Shown in pieces: positions 38,008 to 48,200 of a DNA stretch of 64,000 nt. Source of the DNA: Sphingobacteriaceae bacterium (lineage in GTDB: Bacteria > Bacteroidota > Bacteroidia > B-17B0 > Aurantibacillaceae); contig NVQB01000001.1 in the NCBI GenBank assembly GCA_002319075.1, positions 4,340,001 through 4,404,000 of the forward strand. The letters run 5' to 3'. The number at the start of each line of letters is the position of its first letter. Position 1 is the stretch's first letter. Position numbers and translations under genes: made by a program. Under the pieces are notes generated by a model, which made no database searches, had not been told where the DNA came from, and was given only the letters and a program-made list of their open reading frames with translations.

Positions 38008-38660
38008 TAAAAATACATCTCGTTGAAGATCACCACATCGTGAGATATGGAATCAAGAATATGCTGGACCTGAATCCTGAATTTAAAGTAATTGGCGAGT
38101 CAGATAATGCTGAAGATCTTTTGCTGGAGCTCCCTGCCTTAGATGCCGATCTCGTAATCACTGATATTTCTATGGAAGGAATGAACGGCATTGAACTTAC
38201 CAAAAAAGTGCGGAAGATCAGGAACGGTGCAATAAAAGTTCTGGTTATCAGTATGCATGCCGATGATCTTTATATTAACCAGTGTTTCGAAGCTGGCGCA
38301 AATGGCTATCTTTTGAAGGATTTTAAAAAGAGCGAACTCTACGCAGCCATTGAGAAAATCGTAAAAGGTGAAAAATACATTAGCAGGTCAGTATCACAAA
38401 TTCTGGCGGATAATTTTATTAATAAAGAATACAATAGTAAAACCGCCGGAGGTTATAAAATTGAAATAACAAAGCGTGAAAAGGAAATTATACAACTTAT
38501 AAGTGAAGGGTTAAGCAATAAGGAAATTGCCTCCAACCTTCTCTTGAGCATCAGCACAGTGGATGCTCACAGGTATAACATCTTAAAAAAACTGGAAGTG
38601 AAAAATACAGCTGAGATGATTACCAAAGCCATAAAGCTTAAACTTATTATTATTAATTAG
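38004..38660 (+). CDS. NarL/FixJ-family response regulator
   Basis: The 218-residue regulator has an intact receiver (VEDHHIV, phospho Asp in LVITDISMEGMNG, LLKDF) and a LuxR-type HTH near the C-terminus (KREKEIIQLISEGLSNKEIA, STVDAHRYNILKKLEVKN). It pairs with the HisKA_3 kinase upstream, whose stop overlaps its start (ATGA). It could be the regulator of the che/sia promoter blocks, but nothing in the sequence proves which sites it binds. Its stop is 12 bp from the convergent 38672-40537 gene. Confidence 0.92.
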   Translation: MIKIHLVEDHHIVRYGIKNMLDLNPEFKVIGESDNAEDLLLELPALDADLVITDISMEGMNGIELTKKVRKIRNGAIKVLVISMHADDLYINQCFEAGANGYLLKDFKKSELYAAIEKIVKGEKYISRSVSQILADNFINKEYNSKTAGGYKIEITKREKEIIQLISEGLSNKEIASNLLLSISTVDAHRYNILKKLEVKNTAEMITKAIKLKLIIIN

Positions 38661-38671
38661 GGAGTCTTTGT

Positions 38672-40537
38672 TCAGCGTTCTGACTCAAAATAACAGTCAA
38701 TATTTATAAGTTCTTCGGCAATTAACCTGAAATGATCCATAAGGTCTTCTGTTGAAGCACTTTTGTGGATCTTTGGCAAGTCCTTTAAATACTCACGCAG
38801 CAGTTCAACACCAAAATAGCTGGTGTAATTATTCAGTTCGTGAAATATTTTACTTTCCGTCGAATAGTCATTTGCCTTAATAATAGAATCTACTTCTAAA
38901 ATCCCTTTTTTTACAAGGTCTTTAAAATGATTCATCCAGTTTTTGATCAGTTTTTGGTCGCCGTTGCTAAGGATGTTTAACCGGTCTAAATTGTACTGGT
39001 TCACCTCTTTAACCTGTATTGCAATGTTTGCGAAGTTTTTAACTTTTGCCACAGCGTTTGGATTTTTGTTTTTTTCAAACTCACCTAAAACTATTTTGTG
39101 AAGATCGCTTATTTCAAAAGGTTTTAATAGAAAAGAATTCATACCCGCATCTTTGCATTTTTCGAGGGAGCTTTTGTCTGAATATCCTGATATGGCTATA
39201 ATGGGAGTTTGTATGGCATGTCGGTTCCGTATAACTTTTGTTACCTCAATCCCGTTTAATAAAGGAACATTCACGTCCATTAAAATAACATCGTAGGGTT
39301 GACTTAAAATTTTTTCCAGAGCTTCTTCACCGTTGGTGGCAATTGTAGTATGCGCTCCGTAACTTTGAAGTACGCTTTCAATCAGGCGTTGATTCAATTC
39401 GCTGTCTTCTACCACTAAAATGTTTTTTCCCGAAAAAGACGCACAGCTTGGTTTTTCTTCACGCTGTGTTTTGTGTACAAAGCGTTCTAACGAAATTTCA
39501 ATCGCGAAATTGGGGCTTAAAGAAGCCCCTGGTGTACTTGTAATTTTTCCATTAACAAAAAGTAGAAGTTCTCTTGCAGTGAGCAGGCTTATTTCATGCA
39601 AAGACGAGCTGTCATAGGTTTCGGCCACAAATCCTTTTTCTTTGTAAAGATTATTAATCTCCAGTAAAATAACATCGTATTTATCACGCCGTTCTTTTAC
39701 GCTTGCTGTAACAGTAATAAACCCTTTTTCAGACTGATTAAGCAGCGCACTAACAAGCCGCACTAATGCTTGCAGCAATTTATTTTTATTGCCTGTGTAT
39801 AAGTCAGGAACGGCATGAGCATCAATTACAAAATTATTCGCGGTGTTTTTTAGCGTAATGTCTACTTTGGTCTGAAGAATTTCTAACAGTTCTTTTAACC
39901 TGAACACTTCTTGATTTTCTTTACTGTTATTTGGTTCCTCTGTATATACCAGGTCGGTTAAATTGCTGGTGAATTTCATGATGGCATTTACCGAGGCATT
40001 AATTTGTTCAAGGCTTATTTTAAAAGCTTCGGGAAACGAATTTTGGGAAAGGAGATCGGAGTTTTGCAGGAGCTGTGAAAGGGGAGTTGTAATACCGTTA
40101 CTGATATTTTTTAAAACATAAGATCTGAACCGCAGTTCTCTTTCCAGGTTCTCTCTTTCTGTTTTTTGTTTGAGGTGATTTTTTATTCGTAAAATTAATT
40201 CATCCGGGTTAAAAGGCTTCGCAATGTAGTCAGCTCCACCCGCATCAAAACCGTTTTTAATGCTTTCAATTTCAACCGATGCTGTTAAAAAGATTATGGG
40301 AATTCTGCAAGTAGAGTCGTTTTGTTTTAACGCTTCACATACTTCGAAGCCATTCATCTCAGGCATCATTACATCGAGCAGTATCAGGTCGGGCTGTTTG
40401 CCTGCCGCCAGTGCCAGCGCTTGTTTACCTGTGAGGGCGGCCAGTATGTTAAAGCCGGCGTTTTTTAAACTATTGCCAAGTAACTTGAGATTTTCTGATG
40501 AATCATCAACTATGAGTATGGTTGTATGGGTGGTCAT
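38672..40537 (-). CDS. Receiver - pseudo-histidine-kinase - receiver - HPt protein
   Basis: The 621-residue protein has a receiver at 1-125 (D55 in LILLDVMMPEMNG), a HisKA-like helix reading VLKNISNGITTPLSQLL where the phospho His is Asn147, and an ATPase remnant with no recognisable N, G1 or G2 box. A second intact receiver follows (VILMDVNVPLLNG, SFLLKPFEI) and then an HPt-like domain with a candidate His in FHELNNYTSYFG. The kinase core looks dead while both receivers and the HPt are kept. It probably works as a phosphorelay hub fed by neighbouring kinases. It is the last gene of the operon beginning at 49607. Confidence 0.85.
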   Translation of the reverse strand: MTTHTTILIVDDSSENLKLLGNSLKNAGFNILAALTGKQALALAAGKQPDLILLDVMMPEMNGFEVCEALKQNDSTCRIPIIFLTASVEIESIKNGFDAGGADYIAKPFNPDELILRIKNHLKQKTERENLERELRFRSYVLKNISNGITTPLSQLLQNSDLLSQNSFPEAFKISLEQINASVNAIMKFTSNLTDLVYTEEPNNSKENQEVFRLKELLEILQTKVDITLKNTANNFVIDAHAVPDLYTGNKNKLLQALVRLVSALLNQSEKGFITVTASVKERRDKYDVILLEINNLYKEKGFVAETYDSSSLHEISLLTARELLLFVNGKITSTPGASLSPNFAIEISLERFVHKTQREEKPSCASFSGKNILVVEDSELNQRLIESVLQSYGAHTTIATNGEEALEKILSQPYDVILMDVNVPLLNGIEVTKVIRNRHAIQTPIIAISGYSDKSSLEKCKDAGMNSFLLKPFEISDLHKIVLGEFEKNKNPNAVAKVKNFANIAIQVKEVNQYNLDRLNILSNGDQKLIKNWMNHFKDLVKKGILEVDSIIKANDYSTESKIFHELNNYTSYFGVELLREYLKDLPKIHKSASTEDLMDHFRLIAEELINIDCYFESER

Positions 40538-40557
40538 ATTTGGGAGGGTATGGGGGT

Positions 40558-42147
40558 TTATTTAATTTTAACTCCAATTAAAAGCATATCGTCGGTTTGT
40601 TCACCATTGCCTTTCCATTCTGAAATGGCATTTTGGAAAATTGTTTTCTGTTCAATCATCGGTTTTGCGTTTGCTGAAAGTATAATTTTTTCTAAATTTT
40701 TTTTCATGAATTTTTTTTGTTTGCTCCCGCCAATCTGGTCTGTTATACCGTCTGAAAGCAGGTATACACAACTTCCTTGTACGGGATGAATGAGATGCTT
40801 TTGGAAGGTTTTGTTAGCGTTCCCGTCTCCAATATCATGGCGACTGGCTTTCACTTCAAAGATATCGTCTCCGTGTGCCATCAGCAGTGAGCGTTTTGCT
40901 CCCGCATAATTAAGAGTGCCTGATTTTCTGTCAAACACGCAAATTGCCATTTCAAGCCCCACATGCATGCCGCCGTTTTTTTGTTTAAGGGTTTCTGCTA
41001 CCAAAACATCCATTTGTGAAAGAATTTTTTCAGGAGAGGTAATCTTATTATCTTTTACAAGGCGTTCGAGTAATACTATACTTATGGTAGTTAATAAGGC
41101 ACCTGGAACTCCATGCCCCGTGCAATCGCCAAGCACAAGAATGTCTTTGTTTCCCGAACGGTGCGACCAGTAAAAATCACCACTGACTTTTTCTTTGGAG
41201 TTAAAAAGTATAAAGTGATCCGGGAACTGTTTATTCAGTATTGCTTGCTGTGGATAAATAGATTTTTGAATGTAACTCGCGTAAGACAGGCTTTCCTGTG
41301 TTTCAGTATAAATGTCTTTAAGCTTTTTGTGATAGTCGTTGGCCCTTATTGCATATTCTTTTTTTTCGGTAATGTCGGTTCCGTTTACAAGGCACCCAAC
41401 TATTGAGCCTTGTTTATTCTGGATAGGCTCCAAGAGATATTGAAACCAGTAGTGCTTGTTATCTGCATCGTATTTCCGTTCAAAAGAAAGTGTTTTCCCG
41501 GTAAATACGCTTTTTACTTTTGTTTCAAAGGAAAGTCTGTTAGCAAGAGGAATGTAATGTAATATTGAATCACCGATCCTATACAATTTTTGGTTAAAAA
41601 GAAATTCTCTTTCGTTTGCTATTTCATTAAACGCAACGATCTCGAGTTGCTTATTAAGCGTTATAAAAGAATGATACCTGCTTTCAAAAAGCGCACCTAA
41701 TTGCCCTGAAGAGGTGTGTGTTTTTAAATGATTTTTTACACGCGCCAGTACTTCCGGGGGGTTAAAAGGTTTCCTGATGTAATCCACGGCTCCCAGTTCA
41801 AGTCCTTTTAAAAGACTCTCGGTTTCCGAAAGTGCGCTGATAAAAATAATGGGAATTTCCCGGGTCTTTTTTTTGGATTTTAGAAGGCTGCATACTTCAA
41901 ATCCATTCATGTCAGGCATCATCACATCAAGCAGTATAAGGTCGGGGAGTTTTGATTCGGTAATCAGCACTCCTTTGCGGGCATCCAAAGCTGTAAGTAC
42001 TTCGTAACCTTCTTTGCTCAGTAAAGATGCTATGATCTTTACGTTGGCCGAAGAGTCATCTATAATCATGATGCGCGGCCGGTTAAGACGGCTGTGGTGC
42101 TGGTCTATCGCTGTGTGCGACGTTGTATAGAGTTGCGGATCAGTCAT
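40558..42147 (-). CDS. Receiver-PAS-PP2C (SpoIIE/RsbU-type) phosphatase
   Basis: The 529-residue protein has a receiver (LILLDVMMPDMNGFE, DYIRKPFNP), a PAS domain (about 160-270, with YHSFITLNKQLEIVAFNEIA) and a C-terminal PP2C domain with SGDFYW, LVLGDCTGHGVPGALLT and YLLSDGITDQIGG. Metal-binding Asp residues are present. Such proteins dephosphorylate STAS or SiaC-type partners in response to receiver phosphorylation. Its start overlaps the stop of the upstream hybrid kinase by 8 bp. It is a good candidate link from the kinases to the SiaC-type proteins at 17159, 51926 and 52309, by inference. Confidence 0.9.
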   Translation of the reverse strand: MTDPQLYTTSHTAIDQHHSRLNRPRIMIIDDSSANVKIIASLLSKEGYEVLTALDARKGVLITESKLPDLILLDVMMPDMNGFEVCSLLKSKKKTREIPIIFISALSETESLLKGLELGAVDYIRKPFNPPEVLARVKNHLKTHTSSGQLGALFESRYHSFITLNKQLEIVAFNEIANEREFLFNQKLYRIGDSILHYIPLANRLSFETKVKSVFTGKTLSFERKYDADNKHYWFQYLLEPIQNKQGSIVGCLVNGTDITEKKEYAIRANDYHKKLKDIYTETQESLSYASYIQKSIYPQQAILNKQFPDHFILFNSKEKVSGDFYWSHRSGNKDILVLGDCTGHGVPGALLTTISIVLLERLVKDNKITSPEKILSQMDVLVAETLKQKNGGMHVGLEMAICVFDRKSGTLNYAGAKRSLLMAHGDDIFEVKASRHDIGDGNANKTFQKHLIHPVQGSCVYLLSDGITDQIGGSKQKKFMKKNLEKIILSANAKPMIEQKTIFQNAISEWKGNGEQTDDMLLIGVKIK

Positions 42148-45100
42148 TGGGGTAGTCGTTCAAAACGGTTTTAAGTGCATAAAAAGCAGCATTCATTTTT
42201 TCAATATCAAAGTTTTCAGCATGTTTTAATAAATTCTCACAATGTGTTTCCAATGATTTACTGTGAATGGTAGAAGCATAGGTGCTCAATTTATTTGTAA
42301 AGCTAATGATGTCGTCTATACTCATAAGTTTTGATATTTTGAGCCAGTGGTTCCAGAAGTTGGCGCTAAGCTCTTGTCGTAAATCTTCTGAAAGATCATT
42401 CACAAGAAATTCTTTTTGTTCCGGCAAAGGCATTCTTTCTTCGTCTGTGCGAATTTTATGTGCAAGGTAGCAACTGAGCACACTCACAAGATTTTTTTTA
42501 CTCACGGGTTTTCGCAAGTAGTCGTTGCACAAGGCCCTGATCTCTATCTCACTTTGTTTTAAAGCTGATGCAGTAAGAGCAATAACAGGAATATTCAGAT
42601 ATTTCCTTTTTTTACGGATAATTTTTACAGCAGTGTACCCATCCATTACAGGCATCATCATATCCATTAAAATAAGATCGGGTGTTTCCTTCTTAAGCAA
42701 GTCTATAGCGTCCTGCCCGTTTTCGGCAATAATTATCTGAAGATTTAAAGGTTCGAGAAATCCTTTTATTATTTCGCGGTTGGAAGCAACATCTTCTACA
42801 AGTAAAATTTTTTGGCCCATGAACTTATAATTAAACTCATGTCCCGCGCATTCATCTTCTTCTATACTCGATACACTTACGTCCGGTATCATAACAGAAA
42901 AAGTGGATCCTTTTTCGGCTTCACTTTCGAGTGTAATGTTTCCATTCATAATGTCAACGAGTCGTTTCGTAATGGTTAATCCAAGACCTGTTCCTCCATA
43001 TTTGCGATTACTTTGCCCGTCTTGTTGTTTAAAAGATTCAAAGATAAGCTGATGCTGATTTTCGGGAATACCAATGCCCGTATCTATTACTTTAAAAAGT
43101 AAAGAGATCTTACTTTGGTCTCTTGTTTTATTTATGCTTTCTATCGAAAGGGTAACCGATCCCTGGTGTGTAAATTTCAGCGCATTGCCTAAAAGGTTAA
43201 ATAATACCTGACGAATACGTGTTTCATCGATGAGTATATTTTTTGGTAATTCGTTTTCAAAGCGGATAATGAAGTCTAAGCCTTTTTCGTAGGCTTTGTG
43301 AGAAAATAATTGTTTGAATTCACTAGCCAGTTTCTCCAGGTTTACCGCCATGCTTTGAATGGTCATCTGTCCGGCCTCAATTTTTGAAAGGTCAAGAATG
43401 TCACCAATAAGTGAGAGTAAATTTTTTCCGCCGGATAGAATACCATCAATGTAACTTTCGTATTTTGGCCCTTTAGTGTTTCCTTTTAAGAGTTCCGAGA
43501 ATCCTAAAACAGCGTTCAAAGGGGTACGTATCTCATGACTCATGTTCGCTAAAAACTCCGTCTTGGCCTTATTTGCTCTTTCAGCTTCTTCTTTAGCCTC
43601 AAGTATTTTAAGCTGAGCTTCTTTCATATCATCAAATTCTGAGATATAACCGTACCATATTCTTGAATTGTCTTCCTGTTTTTCAGGACTAGCTTCCATT
43701 TTTTTCCAGGAAATTTTTCCACCCTGGTCTTCAAGTATGGTCCTGTATTCGAGGTTAATACTTTTTAGAGTACGTGAAGATTCAGCAAAGGCAAGTTTCA
43801 TCCGCTCCAGGTCTTCAGGATGGATTTGTTTCCAGGATAATTCGGCATTTTGTTTTAGTACTTCCACATCAACTCCTAATCGTGTGGCAGCCTTCTCGCT
43901 GAGTGAATTAAATCGCCGTTCGCCTGTTTCAAAAATCTGGTATTCAAAAATAATGCCGGGTACCTGGTCATTCAAACGCTTATAAGCTCCGTTTATTTTT
44001 TTAAGTTTTAATTCGGCACGCTTTAACTGAGTGATGTCCTGTATAATTCCAAGTGACCGGTATTGTTTTCCGTGGTCATCAAAGTAAGTGATGCATTTGT
44101 CTGTAATCCATTTTATTCTACCGTCTTTCATCAACAGCCTGTAAGAAATTTCGTATTCGGTAATTCCGTCTTTCAGGGCTTTTTGGTAGGAACGCAAAAC
44201 ATAAGGAGCGTCTTCCGGGTGAATGTATTTTGTATAGAGATCGTCGGATGATTCTATCTCGTGGGGCTCCAGTTCCATCAGCCGGTACAAACCTTCAGAC
44301 CATAAAAGTTTATTGGATGGAACATGTAATTCCCACCAGCCTATTTTCGAGAAATTCTGTAAAACCGTAAAATCGCGCAGTATGTGTTTTTGTTCTTCGG
44401 TGTCGGTAGCAATAATACAGACGGATGTAACCTGTTTGTCTTTCTTTATGGGGATAAACTTTATAGCATACACTATAGTTGTTTTTCCCTCCAACAACAA
44501 AGGTATTTCTAAATAGTCAATATTTCCAAAGTCAAAACAATGTGAGAGTGTTTTTAGAAAAGTAGCTTTTAGGTTAACAGGCACAATGTGGAGGATGGCG
44601 TCTGCCATAAAACCAGATCCTTCGGACGGAAATGTATTGGTATTCGTGTCAATCACACAAAGTTCTTTGTCGATCACAAAAACAATGTCATTGTCATTCT
44701 TTTTAAGCAGGACATTCTCTTCAATAGGAGCATTTAATTTTTCGCTCTCTTTTAAAAGGAAAGGAATTATTTTTTGTACCTGTTGGATAAAATAGGTAAG
44801 TGATTTTTGACTGCAGAATACATGAGGCTCTTCAAAACCCAGCACTAACGAGCCCAGCGAACGCCCTTCATTTACCATTCCGATATAATTAAGGCTCGAG
44901 CATTTTAAACCATAAAGGGAAAGTGAATCGTCTGGCAAACACTGTGTGAATGTTTCAGCAAGCACAGTAGCACCCATTAAACTTTCATTCAGCCAGGTAG
45001 CTTTGATCAGGCGACGGTTCGCCGTTTCAATAGAGCCGGATACACAATGTGTTTCCAGTAGTGCTGTCTTTTCTTTAAAAATGTTAATCAGGCACCAGCT

Positions 45101-45253
45101 CGCTCCGGATAAGGTTAACGCGTCGTCGCAAATGGTTTGCAGCGACAAATGTGTTTTATCATGCCCAAAATAGTTAGATAAGATGTCGAGCAGATGGTCC
45201 TGACTATCCGGTTCTCTGCTCAAAGTTGCTTCTGTAGGTCGTTTTATTTCCAT
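42140..45253 (-). CDS. Hybrid histidine kinase with GAF/PAS sensors and C-terminal receiver
   Basis: The 1037-residue protein has a GAF-like N-terminal region (about 20-165), PAS domains (about 180-295, 300-420, 425-545), HisKA with the intact His (FLANMSHEIRTPLNAVLGFS), HATPase (LFNLLGNALKFT, DTGIGIP, KYGGTGLGLTITKRL) and a receiver (LILMDMMMPVMDG). A helical tail of about 80 residues follows with no phospho His (HCENLLKHAENFDIEKMNAA). No membrane segments. The C-terminal 450 residues closely match the 45273-49607 kinase, indicating tandem duplication with divergent sensor parts. Confidence 0.92.
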   Translation of the reverse strand: MEIKRPTEATLSREPDSQDHLLDILSNYFGHDKTHLSLQTICDDALTLSGASWCLINIFKEKTALLETHCVSGSIETANRRLIKATWLNESLMGATVLAETFTQCLPDDSLSLYGLKCSSLNYIGMVNEGRSLGSLVLGFEEPHVFCSQKSLTYFIQQVQKIIPFLLKESEKLNAPIEENVLLKKNDNDIVFVIDKELCVIDTNTNTFPSEGSGFMADAILHIVPVNLKATFLKTLSHCFDFGNIDYLEIPLLLEGKTTIVYAIKFIPIKKDKQVTSVCIIATDTEEQKHILRDFTVLQNFSKIGWWELHVPSNKLLWSEGLYRLMELEPHEIESSDDLYTKYIHPEDAPYVLRSYQKALKDGITEYEISYRLLMKDGRIKWITDKCITYFDDHGKQYRSLGIIQDITQLKRAELKLKKINGAYKRLNDQVPGIIFEYQIFETGERRFNSLSEKAATRLGVDVEVLKQNAELSWKQIHPEDLERMKLAFAESSRTLKSINLEYRTILEDQGGKISWKKMEASPEKQEDNSRIWYGYISEFDDMKEAQLKILEAKEEAERANKAKTEFLANMSHEIRTPLNAVLGFSELLKGNTKGPKYESYIDGILSGGKNLLSLIGDILDLSKIEAGQMTIQSMAVNLEKLASEFKQLFSHKAYEKGLDFIIRFENELPKNILIDETRIRQVLFNLLGNALKFTHQGSVTLSIESINKTRDQSKISLLFKVIDTGIGIPENQHQLIFESFKQQDGQSNRKYGGTGLGLTITKRLVDIMNGNITLESEAEKGSTFSVMIPDVSVSSIEEDECAGHEFNYKFMGQKILLVEDVASNREIIKGFLEPLNLQIIIAENGQDAIDLLKKETPDLILMDMMMPVMDGYTAVKIIRKKRKYLNIPVIALTASALKQSEIEIRALCNDYLRKPVSKKNLVSVLSCYLAHKIRTDEERMPLPEQKEFLVNDLSEDLRQELSANFWNHWLKISKLMSIDDIISFTNKLSTYASTIHSKSLETHCENLLKHAENFDIEKMNAAFYALKTVLNDYPND

Positions 45254-45272
45254 GCGCTTGCAAATTAAATAC

Positions 45273-48200
45273 TTACTTAGGGCAGTCTGTTGGATCTTCG
45301 ATTAACCTGGAGAAGACTAAAAAAGTGGCGTTCATTTTTTCTATCTCAAAATTATCGGCAAATTCCAAAAGCATTTTACTGTACTCTTCCAGATCACTGT
45401 TTCTCGTTTTAATGGCGTAACCCAGCAGAAGTTGACCAAATTTAATAATGTCATCTATGCTCATTAATCTGGCGGCCTCCTTCCAGTAATCAAGAAAATT
45501 TTGTCTTAAGAGTTCTCTTGCTTCAAACGATAATTCAGGAAAAGTTTTATCACGTTGGGGTTTAGTGATTTTCTTTTTTTTATGGGTGAGTTTATGCTCC
45601 AGAAAATTACCCAGCACCTGCACCAGAGCTTTTTTACTTACCGGTTTTCTTAAATAGTCGTTACAAAATTCTCTGATCTCTAATTCACTTTGTTTTAATG
45701 CTGAAGCTGTAAGGGCAATGATCGGGATTTTATCGTAGCGCGGTTTTCCACGAATAATCCTGGTGGCAGTGTATCCATCCATAATTGGCATCATCATGTC
45801 CATTAAAATAAGGTCGGGAAGGCTTGATTTTAAAATATCCAGCGCATCCTGTCCGTTTTCCGCAATGGTGATTTCCAGGTTCAGAGGCTCTAAAAATCCT
45901 TTAATAATTTCTCTGTTGGATGGAACGTCTTCTACCAGTAAAATTTTTTGTCCCTCAAAAGTGTAGTCAGGAGATTCAACGATCGCTTCATCATCTTCTT
46001 CTCTTACCACTGCTATGTCAATGTCGTGAAGGGTAACAGAAAAACTAGCGCCTTTGCCGGCTACGCTTTCCAGGTGAATGGTACCATTCATCATATCTAC
46101 CAGGCGTTTTGTGATCGTTAACCCAAGGCCTGTGCCACCGTATTTACGATTGCTTTGTCCATCTTGTTGTTTAAAGGATTCAAAAATAAGGGTGTGCTGA
46201 TTTTGTGGAATGCCTATGCCGGTGTCGCTTACCTTGAATATCAGCGAGATTTTGCTATCCTCATGGCTTGCTATCTCAGATATCGAAAGTGTTACAGAAC
46301 CCGTGTGTGTGAACTTAAATGCATTGCCAAGAAGGTTGAAGAGTACCTGGCGAATACGTGTTTCATCAATAAGTATGTTTTTCGGAAGTCCCTTTTCAAA
46401 ATCTATAATAAACTCAATTCCCTTCTCCTCAGCCTTTTGAGCGAAAAGTTGCCGGAACTCATTTGCCAGTTTTTCTACATTTACAGATACATTCTGAATA
46501 TTCATCTGCCCTGCCTCAATCTTAGAAAGATCCAGAATGTCATCGATCAAAGAAAGCAGGTTTTTACCTCCTGAAAGAATACCGTTTATATAGCTTTCGT
46601 ATTTTGGCCCTTTGGTGTTCCCTTTTAAGAGTTCAGAAAATCCTAACACCGCATTCATAGGTGTGCGTATTTCGTGACTCATGTTCGCAAGGAATTCGGT
46701 TTTTGCTTTGTTAGCTCTCTCGGCTTCTTCTTTAGCTTCCAGTATTTTTAACTGGGCCGATTTCATTTCGTCAATGCCGCCCAGGTATCCGTAGAAAATG
46801 ATATTGTCGTTGTTATCACGTTCGGGAGTTGCTTGTAAAAGTCTCCAGGAATAGCTGTTTGTGAGGTCTGATTTTAGCCTTATTTCCATGTTAATGGAAC
46901 TCATTTGCTTTGTAGACGTGTCGAGGATATTCAGTAAAGCATTCCTGTCTTCCGGGTGAATGATATCGAAAACCTGGCTCAAATGAGGCATGGTACTGTA
47001 ATAATCCTTTCCGGGAGGTTTCAAAAGATCACTCAGGAAAATAAATTCGGTTTCTCCTTCGTTTGAGATTTTTAATTGAAAAACGGTTCCGGGAATTTGG
47101 CGGATGATCTTTTTGATAAAATCATGCGAACGTTTTGCTTCTTCTTCAGCCTTTAAAATCTTTCGCTCGTAATTTTTTTGGAAATCAATATTGGCAACAT
47201 ACCCGTACCATACCACTGAGTTGTCTTTCTGCAACTCCGGCGTGGCTTGTATACCCTGCCAGAGTGGTAGTTCATGATCAGGATGATTTACCCTGAATTC
47301 AACATTTAGATCCTCTAAGGTTTGTGCCGATTTCTGAAAGCCCTGGATTAATTTAAGTGTGTCGTCGGGATGTACATTTCTCCAGGCATCTGAAGCGTCT
47401 TCTAAAAGTCCGTCGGTATCTATGCCCAGCAGCGGTTTAAACTTTTGACTCATGTACATGAAATTTGAACTCCCATCCGATTTCATGCGGAATTGAAAAA
47501 TTAGGCCGGGTACCTGGTAGATTAATTTTTCATAAAGTCTGTTGTTTTTCTCAAGTTGTTTTTCGGCAATTTTCCGGGCGGTTATATCAGAGGTTACTCC
47601 GTTTACCCGCGAGCGATTGTCTTTGTCGTCTTTAATCAACCATACCCTAACAAAAAAGTAAATGTTCTTACCATCCTTAACTGAGCTTTGTTCGAATTCG
47701 CAATAGCCTTTTTCAAACAGCTCTGTTCTTTTCAGATATCTAAGTTGAACGTCTTCGGGCTGATATAAATTTTGCCAGAGAACTTTTTCAGCGTTAAATT
47801 CTTTAAGTGTGTATCCGAATAATTTTTCCCCCGCAGGATTAATATAAAGCATTTCACCTTGCGATAAACTAATAGACCAGATAGCGTCTTCAATAGAGGT
47901 GAGCACATTATCAAGCCTGTTTTTAGTGAGTTTTAATTCAAACTCGTTATGTTTTTTTTCAGTAATATCATTCCTGATAAATAAATATTCTTCAATTTTT
48001 CCAACAGTGTTTTTAATCGGAATCACAAAGGTATCGGTCCAGAAATAAGAACCGTTTTTTGCCTTGTTTTTTATTTCTCCGCGCCACACAAGGCCACTGG
48101 ATACTTGAGCATGCCGACGCTCCCAAAAAGCAGGCGAATGATAGTGCGCGTTAATTAATAAATGTGATTTTCCAATTAATTCGGCGGCAGAAAAACCACT

